Shown: positions 7,464 to 16,124, counted from the first letter of the stretch. The stretch is 28,114 nt of DNA from Candidatus Cloacimonas sp. (GCA_035403355.1 DAONFA010000030.1:1-28114), one strand, 5' to 3'. Notes: a model not told the origin generated them from the sequence alone. Made by a program: numbers and translations.

Positions 7464-8676
7464 AATACGATTAGGGATTTTTTTAACCATTGGTGCAATA
7501 TTAATCATTATCTTTGCAGCTGTAGTTGCCGGCAGCAGATTAGTTGAGAAGAAGGATATTTATTATATTGAATTTGAGGACTATTCTGTTAGCGGTTTAC
7601 AGGTTGGCAGCTCAGTCAATTATCGGGGTATCAAAATTGGCAGAGTAGAAGCAGTGAAAATTAACCCCAAGGATGTTTCCAAGATAATTATTACCATCAG
7701 TGTGGATAGGGGAACTCCTATAAAAGAAGATACTGAAGCAGTGTTACAGTTATCAGGAATAACCGGGCTTAAAAATGTGGAAATCAGAGGTGGCACAAAT
7801 GAAGCCAAATTACTTAAGCCCAAAAGTTATATTAAGCCCGGAACGACAATGCTGGAAGATATCAGCGAACGGGCTAAATCCATCGTAGATAAAATAGATA
7901 TGATTGCAGCCAATCTAAATGCTATAACCGGAGAAGATAACAGAAAGAATATTGCTACGATACTTGCTCAAACCAGTTTAATTTTACAAGACACCCATGA
8001 AAACCTGGCAACTACTATGCAAAGCATTAGTCGGATTGCCAATAATACTGCTGATTTAACAGAGGAGCTAAGTAAAGACCTTAATACTGTTACCGAAAAT
8101 CTTACGAAAAACCTTGATGCTATCACCAGCAGCGCTACCAGTAATATGCAAAATGTTTCTGAAACCTCACAGGCAAGCTTAATTAGCGTTACCAATAATG
8201 TAAATCAACAGCTGGAGGATTTAACTAACAAACTGGATACCAGCTTAACGCAATTGACAAATGATGGTTCAGCTTTAATCCGCGAAGCTAATCTGCAGGT
8301 TTCCACGGTTGGCGAACACAGCGATCAAATGGTGCTGCAAACCACCCGTGAGATTTTAACTATCAGCAATAATATCAATCAGGCACTAAATCAGGTTAAT
8401 ACCATTCTTTATGCTCCCGGTTTTGACAGTTTAATGACCAACCTGGGAAAACTTAGCGGCGAACTTTCCAAAACCGATTTGAAAGGAATGATTACCGAAC
8501 TCTCTACTACAATCCAAAAAACCGGCACTCTGGTTTCTAATTTGAACAGAGTAGTAACCCGGGGACAGGGTGACCTGCTGGAAATTTTAAGTACCTTAAC
8601 GGAAACGAGTGAAAACCTGAATGAATTTTCTCGTCAGATAGCAGATACACCTTCTATTTTACTACGCGGAAATTAG
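7444..8676 (+). CDS. MCE-domain lipid-transport substrate-binding protein (MlaD-like)
   Basis: A 410-residue periplasmic protein anchored by one N-terminal membrane helix (about residues 9-30). An MCE domain (about 38-117) follows, containing VSGLQVGSSVNYRGIKIGRV and the LQLSGITGLKNVEI strand block. After about residue 140 a long Asn/Thr/Ser-rich helical region, probably coiled coil, extends to the C-terminus. MCE proteins form rings that carry phospholipid or other lipids between inner and outer membranes. The start is ATG 7444 with AGGAGG at 7432-7437; an in-frame upstream ATG (7402) lies inside the preceding gene and is unlikely. The lipoprotein, permease and ATPase genes follow directly, a complete MCE transporter. 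Confidence 0.9.
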   Translation: MVSKAAKIRLGIFLTIGAILIIIFAAVVAGSRLVEKKDIYYIEFEDYSVSGLQVGSSVNYRGIKIGRVEAVKINPKDVSKIIITISVDRGTPIKEDTEAVLQLSGITGLKNVEIRGGTNEAKLLKPKSYIKPGTTMLEDISERAKSIVDKIDMIAANLNAITGEDNRKNIATILAQTSLILQDTHENLATTMQSISRIANNTADLTEELSKDLNTVTENLTKNLDAITSSATSNMQNVSETSQASLISVTNNVNQQLEDLTNKLDTSLTQLTNDGSALIREANLQVSTVGEHSDQMVLQTTREILTISNNINQALNQVNTILYAPGFDSLMTNLGKLSGELSKTDLKGMITELSTTIQKTGTLVSNLNRVVTRGQGDLLEILSTLTETSENLNEFSRQIADTPSILLRGN

Positions 8677-8685
8677 GAGTTAGAA

Positions 8686-10875
8686 ATGTTTAAGATAAAG
8701 AAATCAGTTCATCTTTGGGGTTATCTTGCTTTGCTATTGATGCTAACGGGCTGTTTGCAAAAAGTGGAAAGAACACCTGTAAACTACTATGTTTTGGAAT
8801 ATCAACCGAAAACAGAAAAACCGGAATTACGCCGAACTACGAATACCGGAAAAAATCTGGAAGTGCTGGATACGGTTCTGCCGCGAACTTACGACCGTAA
8901 TCAAATTGTAGTGAAGGAAAACTTCTATAATGTTAGATTTCTGCAAACGGATGTTTGGGCAATGCGTTTACGGGATGCCATTCCCAATTTGATTGTTCAG
9001 CGTTTGAGCTCTTATAATGTATTTGGAACCGTTTCCCGAGGTAAGCAATGGGAAAAGAATCCTCAATATTTTCTGGAGACCACTGTGTATAATATAGAAA
9101 AGATTGAGGGAACGGAACCGAGAGCGTATTTAAAAATGGAATTTGTATTGCGGGATTCCACTTCCGAAAAGATAGTTTTTACTCACAAAGGTGAGCGTTC
9201 AATGGAACTGATTGATCCCTCAATGATTTATCTGGTGCAGGCATTTAACGAAATGCTGATGGAAGAAACGGATCTCTTTACGGCAAAATGTAATCTCTAT
9301 TTCAGCGGTTTACCGGTGGAGGGAAAATCTCTGGCAACATCAACTTCTTCAATAGGTCGCTATGTTTATGAAGAAATGGTCGCTATGGAGAATTATAACG
9401 ATTTCGGAGAACTGATGGTGATTACTAAAACGCAAACGGAGGAGCAAATTCGTTATTCTATTGAAGAATTGGATTCGTTAAACACCGTAATTTCCACCGA
9501 TGAATTAGTGATGGGGGTTCCGGCTTTATTAAAACCGGGACATTATAGAGTTATTATTGGTGAGATGGGAGATTTAATTACCAGTGTGCAAATTTTACCC
9601 CGGCAACGCACAGTTGTAAAACCCAATTGGGGTGAACTGCGAATAGTTGTTATGGATGAATCTAAAGCCCGGGTTAGAATGGGATATGATTTGTGGAAAA
9701 AGAATATAGATGAAGAAGGGTATAAAATTTACAGCGGGGGAATGTTCAGTATGGGAGAAGACGAAATTGGAGCTGTAGATAAACTTTGGATTTTACCCCC
9801 CGGTTCCTATTTAGTAAAATTGGGCGGCGGTTCCTGGAGTGACTTGAAAGATTTTGCCACGGTAACCTTGATGGAAGGAGAGAAAAAGACCCTTTCAATG
9901 ATTGTTGACCCTGCTGCTGAAGGTAATGTTTTAATCGGAGCCGGCGTTTTTGCAGATGAAGATATAGGTTTGGGTTCTAAACGAATTCACCGCGGCGCTA
10001 TTCATAGCAATATTTCCCTCACTTCCAATAATAATGTAGATAAGAATAAACCTACTACCAGTGCATCTCTTACCGGGCAATTTGATAACAGTATTGATAC
10101 TCACGATTTGCTTAAGCCCTTTCAATTTACCACTCGCAGTATCTATGACATTGGCTTAAATCTTACTTCCAATCAGGATTTAGTTTTCAGTCCCGATGAT
10201 TATTCTTTAAAAAGCGTTCTTTTATTTTATCCGATAAAGAAAAGTAACTTTTTTAAGAACTTCGCTTTATACGGAAGGATGAATTTGAATACGCATTTAT
10301 TTGATGAAACCACCATTTTTCCCGATACTAAGAATGTTATCCTGCAAAATGCAGAAGGGGATACAGTTTCAGTTCGCCTCAATCAATCCGATTTGAAAAC
10401 AAAGATTGCTTTCTATCCTTTGCGCATAAAAGAAGGAACGGGTTTAACCTATCAAATAAATTTCAGTCCTAATGCGCAAACGAGTTTACGCGTTGGCTAC
10501 GGTTGGTTACAGGACTATAACAAAAACAGCTATGTGTTTGATAAACCGGTAGCAGGTTCTTTAGATGGAGTTGACTATGAATTTGAAAAATATAAAGAAG
10601 AACCGAACGGTAGCTCCAAAGGTATTGAATCCACCATTATTCTATCGGCTTTGAATTTACTGAAGTTTATCAGCATCAATTCCACTTTGGATGTTCTTTT
10701 CCGGATGGGCGTTCCGGATCATTCATACAGTTTGGAAAACGAGAATAGAATAAATTTCCGTTTATTCCGCAATATTTCTGTGGATGTGAAATTTAATATT
10801 TCTTATGATGAAACCAAAAAGCCCTGGACTGTTTACGATTATACTACCTTCTTGCGTTTATCGCTGTTTTATTAA
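8686..10875 (+). CDS. ABC-type auxiliary lipoprotein (PqiC/MCE-associated) with PEGA-like and C-terminal beta-barrel-like regions
   Basis: A 729-residue lipoprotein: a signal peptide ends in the lipobox LTGC with C23 as the acylated residue. Residues about 30-210 resemble the ABC-transport auxiliary family that partners MCE systems (YYVLEYQP start, WAMRLRDAIPNLIVQRL). About 316-409 looks like a PEGA-type beta-sandwich repeat (GELRIVVMDESKARV, then LPPGSYLVKL). About 415-729 is rich in alternating polar/hydrophobic strands and ends in an aromatic (LRLSLFY), the usual signature of an outer-membrane beta-barrel. Family members are normally about 200 aa, so the long C-terminal part is an unusual fusion. 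The likely job is docking the MCE complex at the outer membrane. AGGAG precedes ATG 8686, 9 bp after the MCE gene. The barrel assignment is my inference. Confidence 0.75.
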   Translation: MFKIKKSVHLWGYLALLLMLTGCLQKVERTPVNYYVLEYQPKTEKPELRRTTNTGKNLEVLDTVLPRTYDRNQIVVKENFYNVRFLQTDVWAMRLRDAIPNLIVQRLSSYNVFGTVSRGKQWEKNPQYFLETTVYNIEKIEGTEPRAYLKMEFVLRDSTSEKIVFTHKGERSMELIDPSMIYLVQAFNEMLMEETDLFTAKCNLYFSGLPVEGKSLATSTSSIGRYVYEEMVAMENYNDFGELMVITKTQTEEQIRYSIEELDSLNTVISTDELVMGVPALLKPGHYRVIIGEMGDLITSVQILPRQRTVVKPNWGELRIVVMDESKARVRMGYDLWKKNIDEEGYKIYSGGMFSMGEDEIGAVDKLWILPPGSYLVKLGGGSWSDLKDFATVTLMEGEKKTLSMIVDPAAEGNVLIGAGVFADEDIGLGSKRIHRGAIHSNISLTSNNNVDKNKPTTSASLTGQFDNSIDTHDLLKPFQFTTRSIYDIGLNLTSNQDLVFSPDDYSLKSVLLFYPIKKSNFFKNFALYGRMNLNTHLFDETTIFPDTKNVILQNAEGDTVSVRLNQSDLKTKIAFYPLRIKEGTGLTYQINFSPNAQTSLRVGYGWLQDYNKNSYVFDKPVAGSLDGVDYEFEKYKEEPNGSSKGIESTIILSALNLLKFISINSTLDVLFRMGVPDHSYSLENENRINFRLFRNISVDVKFNISYDETKKPWTVYDYTTFLRLSLFY

Positions 10876-10883
10876 GAGGATTG

Positions 10884-11960
10884 ATGCCCTGCAAAATAGC
10901 TAATAACACACTTTACCTGGAGGGAAGCTTAAATGCAGCTACAATTCCCTCTTTGTTAGAGGAGGTCAATTCGCTGCTGAAACATCAAAATCCCAATACG
11001 ATTGACCTAAGTGGAGTTACTGTTTTGGATAGTGCCGGGGTTGCTTTTCTGGATGAAATAAATATTCGTTTGGCAGCCCAAGGATTATTACTGTATCAAG
11101 GAGCCAGCGAAGAAATTCAAGAAGTAATGGAGACCTTTTCTTCTCTTAAAGTAAAAGTGCCTGCCCCGGAAAGGAAAATGGGCTTTTTTGAGCAGATAGG
11201 GGATGCAGTTGTTGTTGCATATCATAATTTCTATGATGTAATGTTACTTGCCTCCGAAGTTTTTTATTGGGCGCTGATAGGAATTTTTAGCAGGAAAGGT
11301 CAACGGAAGGGCTCTTTTACAATTCAATGTTCGCTTTTAGGTTCACAGGCATTGCCGATTTTATCTTTGCTTTCATTTATCGTGGGCTTTATATTATCTT
11401 TACAGGCATCTGTGCAGTTGGCTAATTTTGGAGCCAATGTATTTATAGCAGACCTGATGGCATTTTCTATGGTGCGTGAAATTGCACCTTTAATTACGGC
11501 TATAATTGTTGCCGGTAGAAGCGGTTCAGCCATTGCTTCAGAAATTGCTACAATGCAAGTTACGGAAGAAATTGACGCCTTAAAGATAATGGCTTTATCT
11601 CCAGTCCGCTATGTTGTTGTTCCCAAATTTCTTGCCATCACTGTGGTAATGCCTATACTGGTTATGTTTTCCATTTTGGTTTCCGAGATTGGAGGCGGAA
11701 TTATTGCCATAAATTACCTGGATTTAAGTATTTACACTTTTGTCCAGCGTTCCATAGATGTTTTAACTATGAAGGATATCGTAACCAGTTTTGGCAAAAG
11801 CATTATTTTTGCTTGGACGATTGTAGTGATTGGTGCCTATTGCGGTTTTCAAGTTAAAGGTGGGGCAGAGGGAGTTGGCAAAGCAACAACTTCTTCCGTA
11901 GTTGCCTCCATTTTTGCCGTAATCATCTGGGATGCCATTTTCAGCTTACTCTATCTATAA
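10884..11960 (+). CDS. MlaE-family permease fused to N-terminal STAS (MlaB-like) domain
   Basis: A 358-residue inner-membrane permease of an MCE lipid ABC transporter. Residues 1-88 form a STAS domain (IDLSGVTVLDSAGVAFLDEI, with D49-S50-A51-G52 at the phosphorylation-site position), normally a separate MlaB protein. About 100-358 is the MlaE permease, with the family block AGRSGSAIASEIATMQVTEE followed by IDALKIMALSP and about five or six membrane helices. The fusion gives a built-in link between the permease and its ATPase. ATG 10884 is 3-10 nt after AAGAGGA; TTG 10881 is the alternative. It follows the lipoprotein gene by 8 bp and precedes the ATPase by 3 bp. Confidence 0.92.
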   Translation: MPCKIANNTLYLEGSLNAATIPSLLEEVNSLLKHQNPNTIDLSGVTVLDSAGVAFLDEINIRLAAQGLLLYQGASEEIQEVMETFSSLKVKVPAPERKMGFFEQIGDAVVVAYHNFYDVMLLASEVFYWALIGIFSRKGQRKGSFTIQCSLLGSQALPILSLLSFIVGFILSLQASVQLANFGANVFIADLMAFSMVREIAPLITAIIVAGRSGSAIASEIATMQVTEEIDALKIMALSPVRYVVVPKFLAITVVMPILVMFSILVSEIGGGIIAINYLDLSIYTFVQRSIDVLTMKDIVTSFGKSIIFAWTIVVIGAYCGFQVKGGAEGVGKATTSSVVASIFAVIIWDAIFSLLYL

Positions 11961-11963
11961 ATT

Positions 11964-12701
11964 ATGGAACCCGTTATCTCTATCAGGAATTTAACTGCCC
12001 AATATGGCGATTTGACAGTGCTGGATAATATCAATGCAGATATCTTTCCAGGAGAAATAACTGTTATTTTGGGGGGTAGTGGTTGCGGGAAAACAACGCT
12101 TATAAAGAATATTTTACGCCTTGTAGAACCGGTTGCGGGAAGTGTGAAATTTTGGGGAGAAGAGGTTTTGGATTTGGATGATATCCAGATGGCTAATATT
12201 TTACGGAGAATAGGAATGCTTTTTCAAAGCGGTGCTTTGCTCAATTCTCTTTCCATTTATGAAAATATCAGTATTCCGCTGGAATTGCATACCAAACTTC
12301 CCCGGTCGCTGATTGATAGAATAATTAAAGTAAAATTGAATCTGGTAAACCTCAGTGAAGCGCTATATAAATTTCCTTCTGAACTTTCCGGGGGGATGAA
12401 AAAAAGGGCTGCCTTAGCCAGAGCTATGGCTCTTGACCCGCAAATTCTTTTTTGTGATGAGCCCTCGGCAGGGCTTGACCCGTTAACTTCCGCCTCGTTG
12501 GATGAACTAATCTTAAGCTTGAAAAAACAGTTGAAAATGACTATTGTGGTTGTTACTCACGAATTAGCTTCTATCCATAGAATTGCCGATAAAATTATCT
12601 TTCTGGAGCAGGGTAAAATGCTTTTCAACGGAACTTTGGCAGAGGCACAAAAAGCAGGCATTCCTCAAATTGATACCTTCTTTGAGGTAGGCAGATTCTG
12701 A
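11964..12701 (+). CDS. MCE/Mla-type ABC transporter ATPase (MlaF-like)
   Basis: A 245-residue ATP-binding cassette protein that powers the MlaE-type permease. Walker A GGSGCGKTT is at residues 37-45, the Q-loop at Q88, the signature LSGGM at 141-145, Walker B ILFCDEP at 161-167 with catalytic E166, and the switch histidine H199. GALLNSLSIYENISIPL matches the Mla-type branch. Start ATG 11964 has no clear Shine-Dalgarno site, so translation is probably coupled to the permease gene 3 bp upstream. Its stop TGA overlaps the first codon of the dihydrofolate reductase gene. The - strand MlaE-like permease at 17213-17962 has no ATPase next to it and could share this subunit (inference). Confidence 0.93.
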   Translation: MEPVISIRNLTAQYGDLTVLDNINADIFPGEITVILGGSGCGKTTLIKNILRLVEPVAGSVKFWGEEVLDLDDIQMANILRRIGMLFQSGALLNSLSIYENISIPLELHTKLPRSLIDRIIKVKLNLVNLSEALYKFPSELSGGMKKRAALARAMALDPQILFCDEPSAGLDPLTSASLDELILSLKKQLKMTIVVVTHELASIHRIADKIIFLEQGKMLFNGTLAEAQKAGIPQIDTFFEVGRF

Positions 12702-13180
12702 GTATCATAATTATTGCCGCTTACGACTTGAATCGGCTGATTGGCAAGAACGGAAAAATGCCCTGGAAAATTCCTGAAGACCTTATCAGATTTAAAACTT
12801 TAACGATGGGTCATCCTATTCTGATGGGGAAAAAAACCTGGTTTTCGCTAAGAAAACCTTTACCTGGAAGAGAGAATATTGTTTTAACCAGTGATGTTTC
12901 TTTTCAACCTCAAGGTGCAACGGCAGTTCATAGTTTGGAGGAGGCATTAACAATCATCGGGAGCCGAGAAACCTATATTATTGGCGGTGCCAGTGTATTC
13001 AAACAATTTCTGCCTCTGGCGGATAAAATGCTGATAACCCTTATTCATTCCGAATTTGAAGGTGATACCTATTTTCCCGTTTTTTCGGAAGAAGAGTGGC
13101 TTTTGCAGGAAAGTTCTTCTCTGCTTTCTGTTACCGGCTATCAATTAAGCTTTCAAACCTATATCAGAAAAATCCTGTAA
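12698..13180 (+). CDS. folA: Dihydrofolate reductase, apparent CTG start
   Basis: Reduces dihydrofolate to tetrahydrofolate with NADPH, feeding thymidylate, purine and methionine synthesis. Residues 3-8 form the first beta strand (IIIIAA), followed by NRLIGKNGKMPWKIPED with W23 and the E27/D28 acidic pair at the substrate-protonating position, and IIGGASVF near residue 95. Length is 160 aa, normal for the family. No ATG, GTG or TTG starts the full protein. The frame is open from 12686, and the only near-cognate starts are CTG 12698 (GAGG 10 nt upstream) and ATT 12695. TTG 12728 would delete strand A. The CTG overlaps the ATPase stop (CTGA). Last gene of the operon. Confidence 0.88.
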   Translation: MSIIIIAAYDLNRLIGKNGKMPWKIPEDLIRFKTLTMGHPILMGKKTWFSLRKPLPGRENIVLTSDVSFQPQGATAVHSLEEALTIIGSRETYIIGGASVFKQFLPLADKMLITLIHSEFEGDTYFPVFSEEEWLLQESSSLLSVTGYQLSFQTYIRKIL

Positions 13181-13365
13181 AGGGAAGTGATAATATAAGA
13201 AGGAAACTGTTTTTGTTTTAACTCCTGCTCTTGAAATTTGCTGTTTAGTTAAAGAATAGTAGCAAGAGTGTTCCAAGATAAGCTTGCAGTTTACCGGATA
13301 GCTTTTGTAGAATCGTAAGAGAAAACTATCTTTCTTTTGCTTGCTTGTTTATTTTATGCAGTAGT

Positions 13366-13429
13366 AACGATTCCTTAACGATTCCTTAACGGGGCTAAGG
13401 TATCGTTAAAGAATCGTTAAAGAGTCGTT
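13366..13429. repeat. Palindrome with 26-bp arms built of a duplicated AACGATTCCTT motif
   Basis: The left arm 13366-13391 (AACGATTCCTT twice) and right arm 13404-13429 (CGTTAAAGAATCGTTAAAGA...) are reverse complements at 23 of 26 positions, around the 12-nt loop GGGCTAAGGTAT. Within each arm the motif is tandemly doubled, so slipped pairing is possible. There is no U-tract after it, so it is not a simple intrinsic terminator. Confidence 0.7.
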
Positions 13430-13552
13430 AAAGACAGGACTAAGGAACATAGATTTTGATATGAGAATACGGCTATTCAACTTTAGTTTGTGTAGATTTA
13501 TGTTTTCGCAGGATTTACCAGCCATTATTAAACCTGAAACCCAGGATTATGC

Positions 13553-13585
13553 TTGACACAATCCTCTGCCGAAAAAAAAGATAAA
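13553..13585 (+). promoter_or_regulatory. Weak promoter candidate for the M29 peptidase gene
   Basis: A perfect TTGACA at 13553-13558 lies about 85 bp before the ATG at 13644. No good -10 exists at 17 bp; GATAAA (13580-13585) is 21 bp away. The -35 is convincing on its own, the pair is not. Confidence 0.3.
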
Positions 13586-13643
13586 TTTCCGAAACGGGTA
13601 TAAAGTTTCATTTCCCGAAATATAGATTAAAAAGGATACTAAA

Positions 13644-15674
13644 ATGAAAGCAACTTTCAACGATGTTAAAGTGCGCATCCTTGCTTGTAAAGAGCCATAT
13701 CAAGAACTCATTCAACGCCTTGAAATAATGGAAATTAAGCAGGATATGCCGGATGCTGCTTTTTTTCAGGAATTGCAAAAAATATGTTTGCAAAGCGAGG
13801 AATTCGCTACATTTCTGGAAGATGACCCTCAATTGAAAACAATCCCCTTAGAGCATCTTTCTTCCTGGCACAATGAATACTATGCCGCTTTGGCAAATTA
13901 TGATAACTGCCTGGGAAATCCTGATTACGCAGTTAAACAATACGGTGAAGAAAAGGGTAGATTTATTGCCTCCGTCTATTACCAGTTTATGAATATGTTT
14001 GCATTGCAGGCAAACAGAAACTACCTGCAGCTGGAAGAAAATTTGCGCCTCTTTTATGCGTTATATAACAAGGCAGTTAACGGAATTATTGAGGTTAAGG
14101 ATTGGATTCAGGACTACCGAAAATTGTTTCTGGAGAATTATAAAACAAAGCTCTATTACAAATTTTATCAAAATTTCTATCCCGAGGCAAACATCAATTA
14201 TGATCTTATTCTGAATTCCAACCTGAAGGACTTGCGTTATCTATACCGCTATGGAATGTTTATTTCCGATGCCAGCATAAAAATGGCTCAATTTCTAAAT
14301 TCCTATCCGGAACAAGAACTGATGGATATTGCCCGCTATATTGTTCAATGCTGGATTGATGGTTTCACTCGGGGACAAAAAGATTACCGGCAAAAAAAGA
14401 CAGCTGCTATAATTGTTCCTTGCGGAATGGAACTTTTGGGTCGCCTTGTTTATAATGAACTGGAAAAAATAGGTATCAAAGGTCAATTCAATGTTCCCTA
14501 CAAAATATATCAGAACAAGCAGTTTAGCTATGATCACCGTTTTGATAATGCCCTTATTTTAGATACAGATTTTGCCGATATGGCTATAGAGGTATATGCT
14601 GAAGTAGTTATGGAACTGCAGGAAGAGCTGAAAAATGATGCGGGACCCGTTTATATAGAACTTTTTGGCGAAACACCTTTCTCTCCGATTGTTAAAAACA
14701 GTGTTTTAACTCTTAGTAAAGAACAGCAGGATCTTTCCCGGAAAATGATATCCAGAAATACGCGAACCTATTATCAATACTATAAACGCGATCAAGCCAG
14801 CTTTTGCATTATTGCCTTCCCGTCACCGGAAATTGGAGAACAATTCCCGGAAATTTTTGCCGCTACCTTAAAAATTAACCTTTTAGATAGTATGCATTAT
14901 GCCGAAATTCAACAGAAGATAATTGATGTGCTGGATAAAGCTGATTATGTAAATGTGAAAGGCAAACCGGGAAACGATACTGATATTAATGTGCAACTGC
15001 ATACTTTGCAAAATCCGGATAAGGAAACCAACTTTGAGAATTGTGTGGCGGATGTTAATATCCCGGTTGGCGAGGTCTTCACTTCCCCCGTGTTGAAAGG
15101 CACAAACGGAACATTGCATGTGGCTGATATATATCTTAATTCTTTACGCTATTTTAATTTGAAGATTCACTTTGCCGATGGATGGGTGAAGGATTATTCC
15201 TGCACCAATTTTGCAGACCCGGAAGAGGGGGAAAAATATATTTATGAAAACCTGTTATTGCCTCATAAGTCCTTGCCCATTGGTGAATTTGCAATAGGAA
15301 CAAACACTTTGGCATATCAGATGGCAAAAAAATATGATATTCTGGCTTTACTGCCAATTTTGATTATTGAAAAAATGGGACCTCATTTTGCCATTGGCGA
15401 TACCTGTTACAGCAATGAGGAAGATAGCCCCCATCCCAGTTTTGTAAATGGGAAAGAGATGATTGCAGTGGATAACGAAAAATCCATTACCCGTAAGGAA
15501 GACCCCGTTAATGCCTATCTGCAAAAACATATAGATATCACTTTACCCTACGAAATGCTGGCTTCCATAACTGCGGTTACTAAAGAAGGCGAAAAATTTG
15601 ATATTATTAGAGATGGCAGATTTGTTGTCCCGGGAACAGAAGAATTAAATATTTACCTGGATGAAGGTGTTTAA
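13644..15674 (+). CDS. M29-family metallo-aminopeptidase with N-terminal extension
   Basis: A 676-residue protein whose C-terminal half matches M29 (aminopeptidase T/S) peptidases, two-metal exopeptidases that release N-terminal residues. Visible ligand motifs are GNDTDINVQL, NIPVGEVFTSP with E477, GEFAIGTN with E548, and PHFAIGDTCY with H581 and Y589. H597 follows in SPHPSF, but the usual HxD pair of the family is not obvious; the next acidic residue is in AVDNE. Classical M29 enzymes are about 410 aa, so about 260 N-terminal residues are extra, mostly helical, with no membrane segment or signal peptide. AAGGA precedes ATG 13644. The gene stands alone and converges on trmL with a 3-bp gap. 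A role in peptide use fits an amino-acid fermenter. Confidence 0.8.
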   Translation: MKATFNDVKVRILACKEPYQELIQRLEIMEIKQDMPDAAFFQELQKICLQSEEFATFLEDDPQLKTIPLEHLSSWHNEYYAALANYDNCLGNPDYAVKQYGEEKGRFIASVYYQFMNMFALQANRNYLQLEENLRLFYALYNKAVNGIIEVKDWIQDYRKLFLENYKTKLYYKFYQNFYPEANINYDLILNSNLKDLRYLYRYGMFISDASIKMAQFLNSYPEQELMDIARYIVQCWIDGFTRGQKDYRQKKTAAIIVPCGMELLGRLVYNELEKIGIKGQFNVPYKIYQNKQFSYDHRFDNALILDTDFADMAIEVYAEVVMELQEELKNDAGPVYIELFGETPFSPIVKNSVLTLSKEQQDLSRKMISRNTRTYYQYYKRDQASFCIIAFPSPEIGEQFPEIFAATLKINLLDSMHYAEIQQKIIDVLDKADYVNVKGKPGNDTDINVQLHTLQNPDKETNFENCVADVNIPVGEVFTSPVLKGTNGTLHVADIYLNSLRYFNLKIHFADGWVKDYSCTNFADPEEGEKYIYENLLLPHKSLPIGEFAIGTNTLAYQMAKKYDILALLPILIIEKMGPHFAIGDTCYSNEEDSPHPSFVNGKEMIAVDNEKSITRKEDPVNAYLQKHIDITLPYEMLASITAVTKEGEKFDIIRDGRFVVPGTEELNIYLDEGV

Positions 15675-15677
15675 AGT

Positions 15678-16124
15678 TTAGCTGATTTGCCTGAGTGCTT
15701 CATAAATAATAATAGCAACAGAATTAGCCAAATTGATACTGCGAATTTTGCTGCTCATAGGAATGCGAATTCCCTGTTCGGGAAATTTGTTTAACAGCTC
15801 TATCGGCAAGCCCCTGGATTCAGGACCGAAAACAAAAACATCGTCCTTTTCGTAATTTACATTCCAATAACAGGTAGTTACTTTTGTGCTTGCCAGAAAT
15901 ATCCTTTCGGCAGGAAACGCGGCATATATTTCCTCAATACTGTTATGCACTTCCAGTTTGAGGTCTTGCCAGTAATCCAATCCTGCGCGTTTAAGAGATT
16001 TATCGTTTAGCAGAAAACGGATTGGTTTTATTAAATGCAAAGTGGCATCGGTGCCAACGCAAAGACGGCCTATATTTCCTGTATTTTGTGGTATTTCAGG
16101 TTCAAACAATACTATATGAAACAT
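15678..16124 (-). CDS. trmL: tRNA (cytidine/uridine-34 2'-O)-methyltransferase (TrmL-like SPOUT enzyme)
   Basis: A 148-residue SPOUT-fold methyltransferase that methylates the wobble-base ribose of tRNA-Leu species using SAM. Motifs in order: EPEIPQNTGNIGRLC (residues 8-22), VFGPESRGLP, and the knot end IRSINLANSVAIIIYEALRQ. Length is typical (about 150 aa). It is the last gene of the - strand run and starts 13 bp inside the end of the ThiB-like gene. Its known substrate class, tRNA-Leu, has a member at the head of the same run, though that may be coincidence. Confidence 0.92.
   Translation of the reverse strand: MFHIVLFEPEIPQNTGNIGRLCVGTDATLHLIKPIRFLLNDKSLKRAGLDYWQDLKLEVHNSIEEIYAAFPAERIFLASTKVTTCYWNVNYEKDDVFVFGPESRGLPIELLNKFPEQGIRIPMSSKIRSINLANSVAIIIYEALRQIS

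Larger units (their letters stand above)
13181..13643. other. 463-bp gene-free gap with a large palindrome
   Basis: No credible coding frame. The stretch holds TGTTTTAACTC at about 13211-13221, the terminus motif of the left-edge repeat elements but without a matching right end. It also holds the palindrome at 13366-13429 and a possible promoter near 13553. No clear terminator follows folA. Confidence 0.7.
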
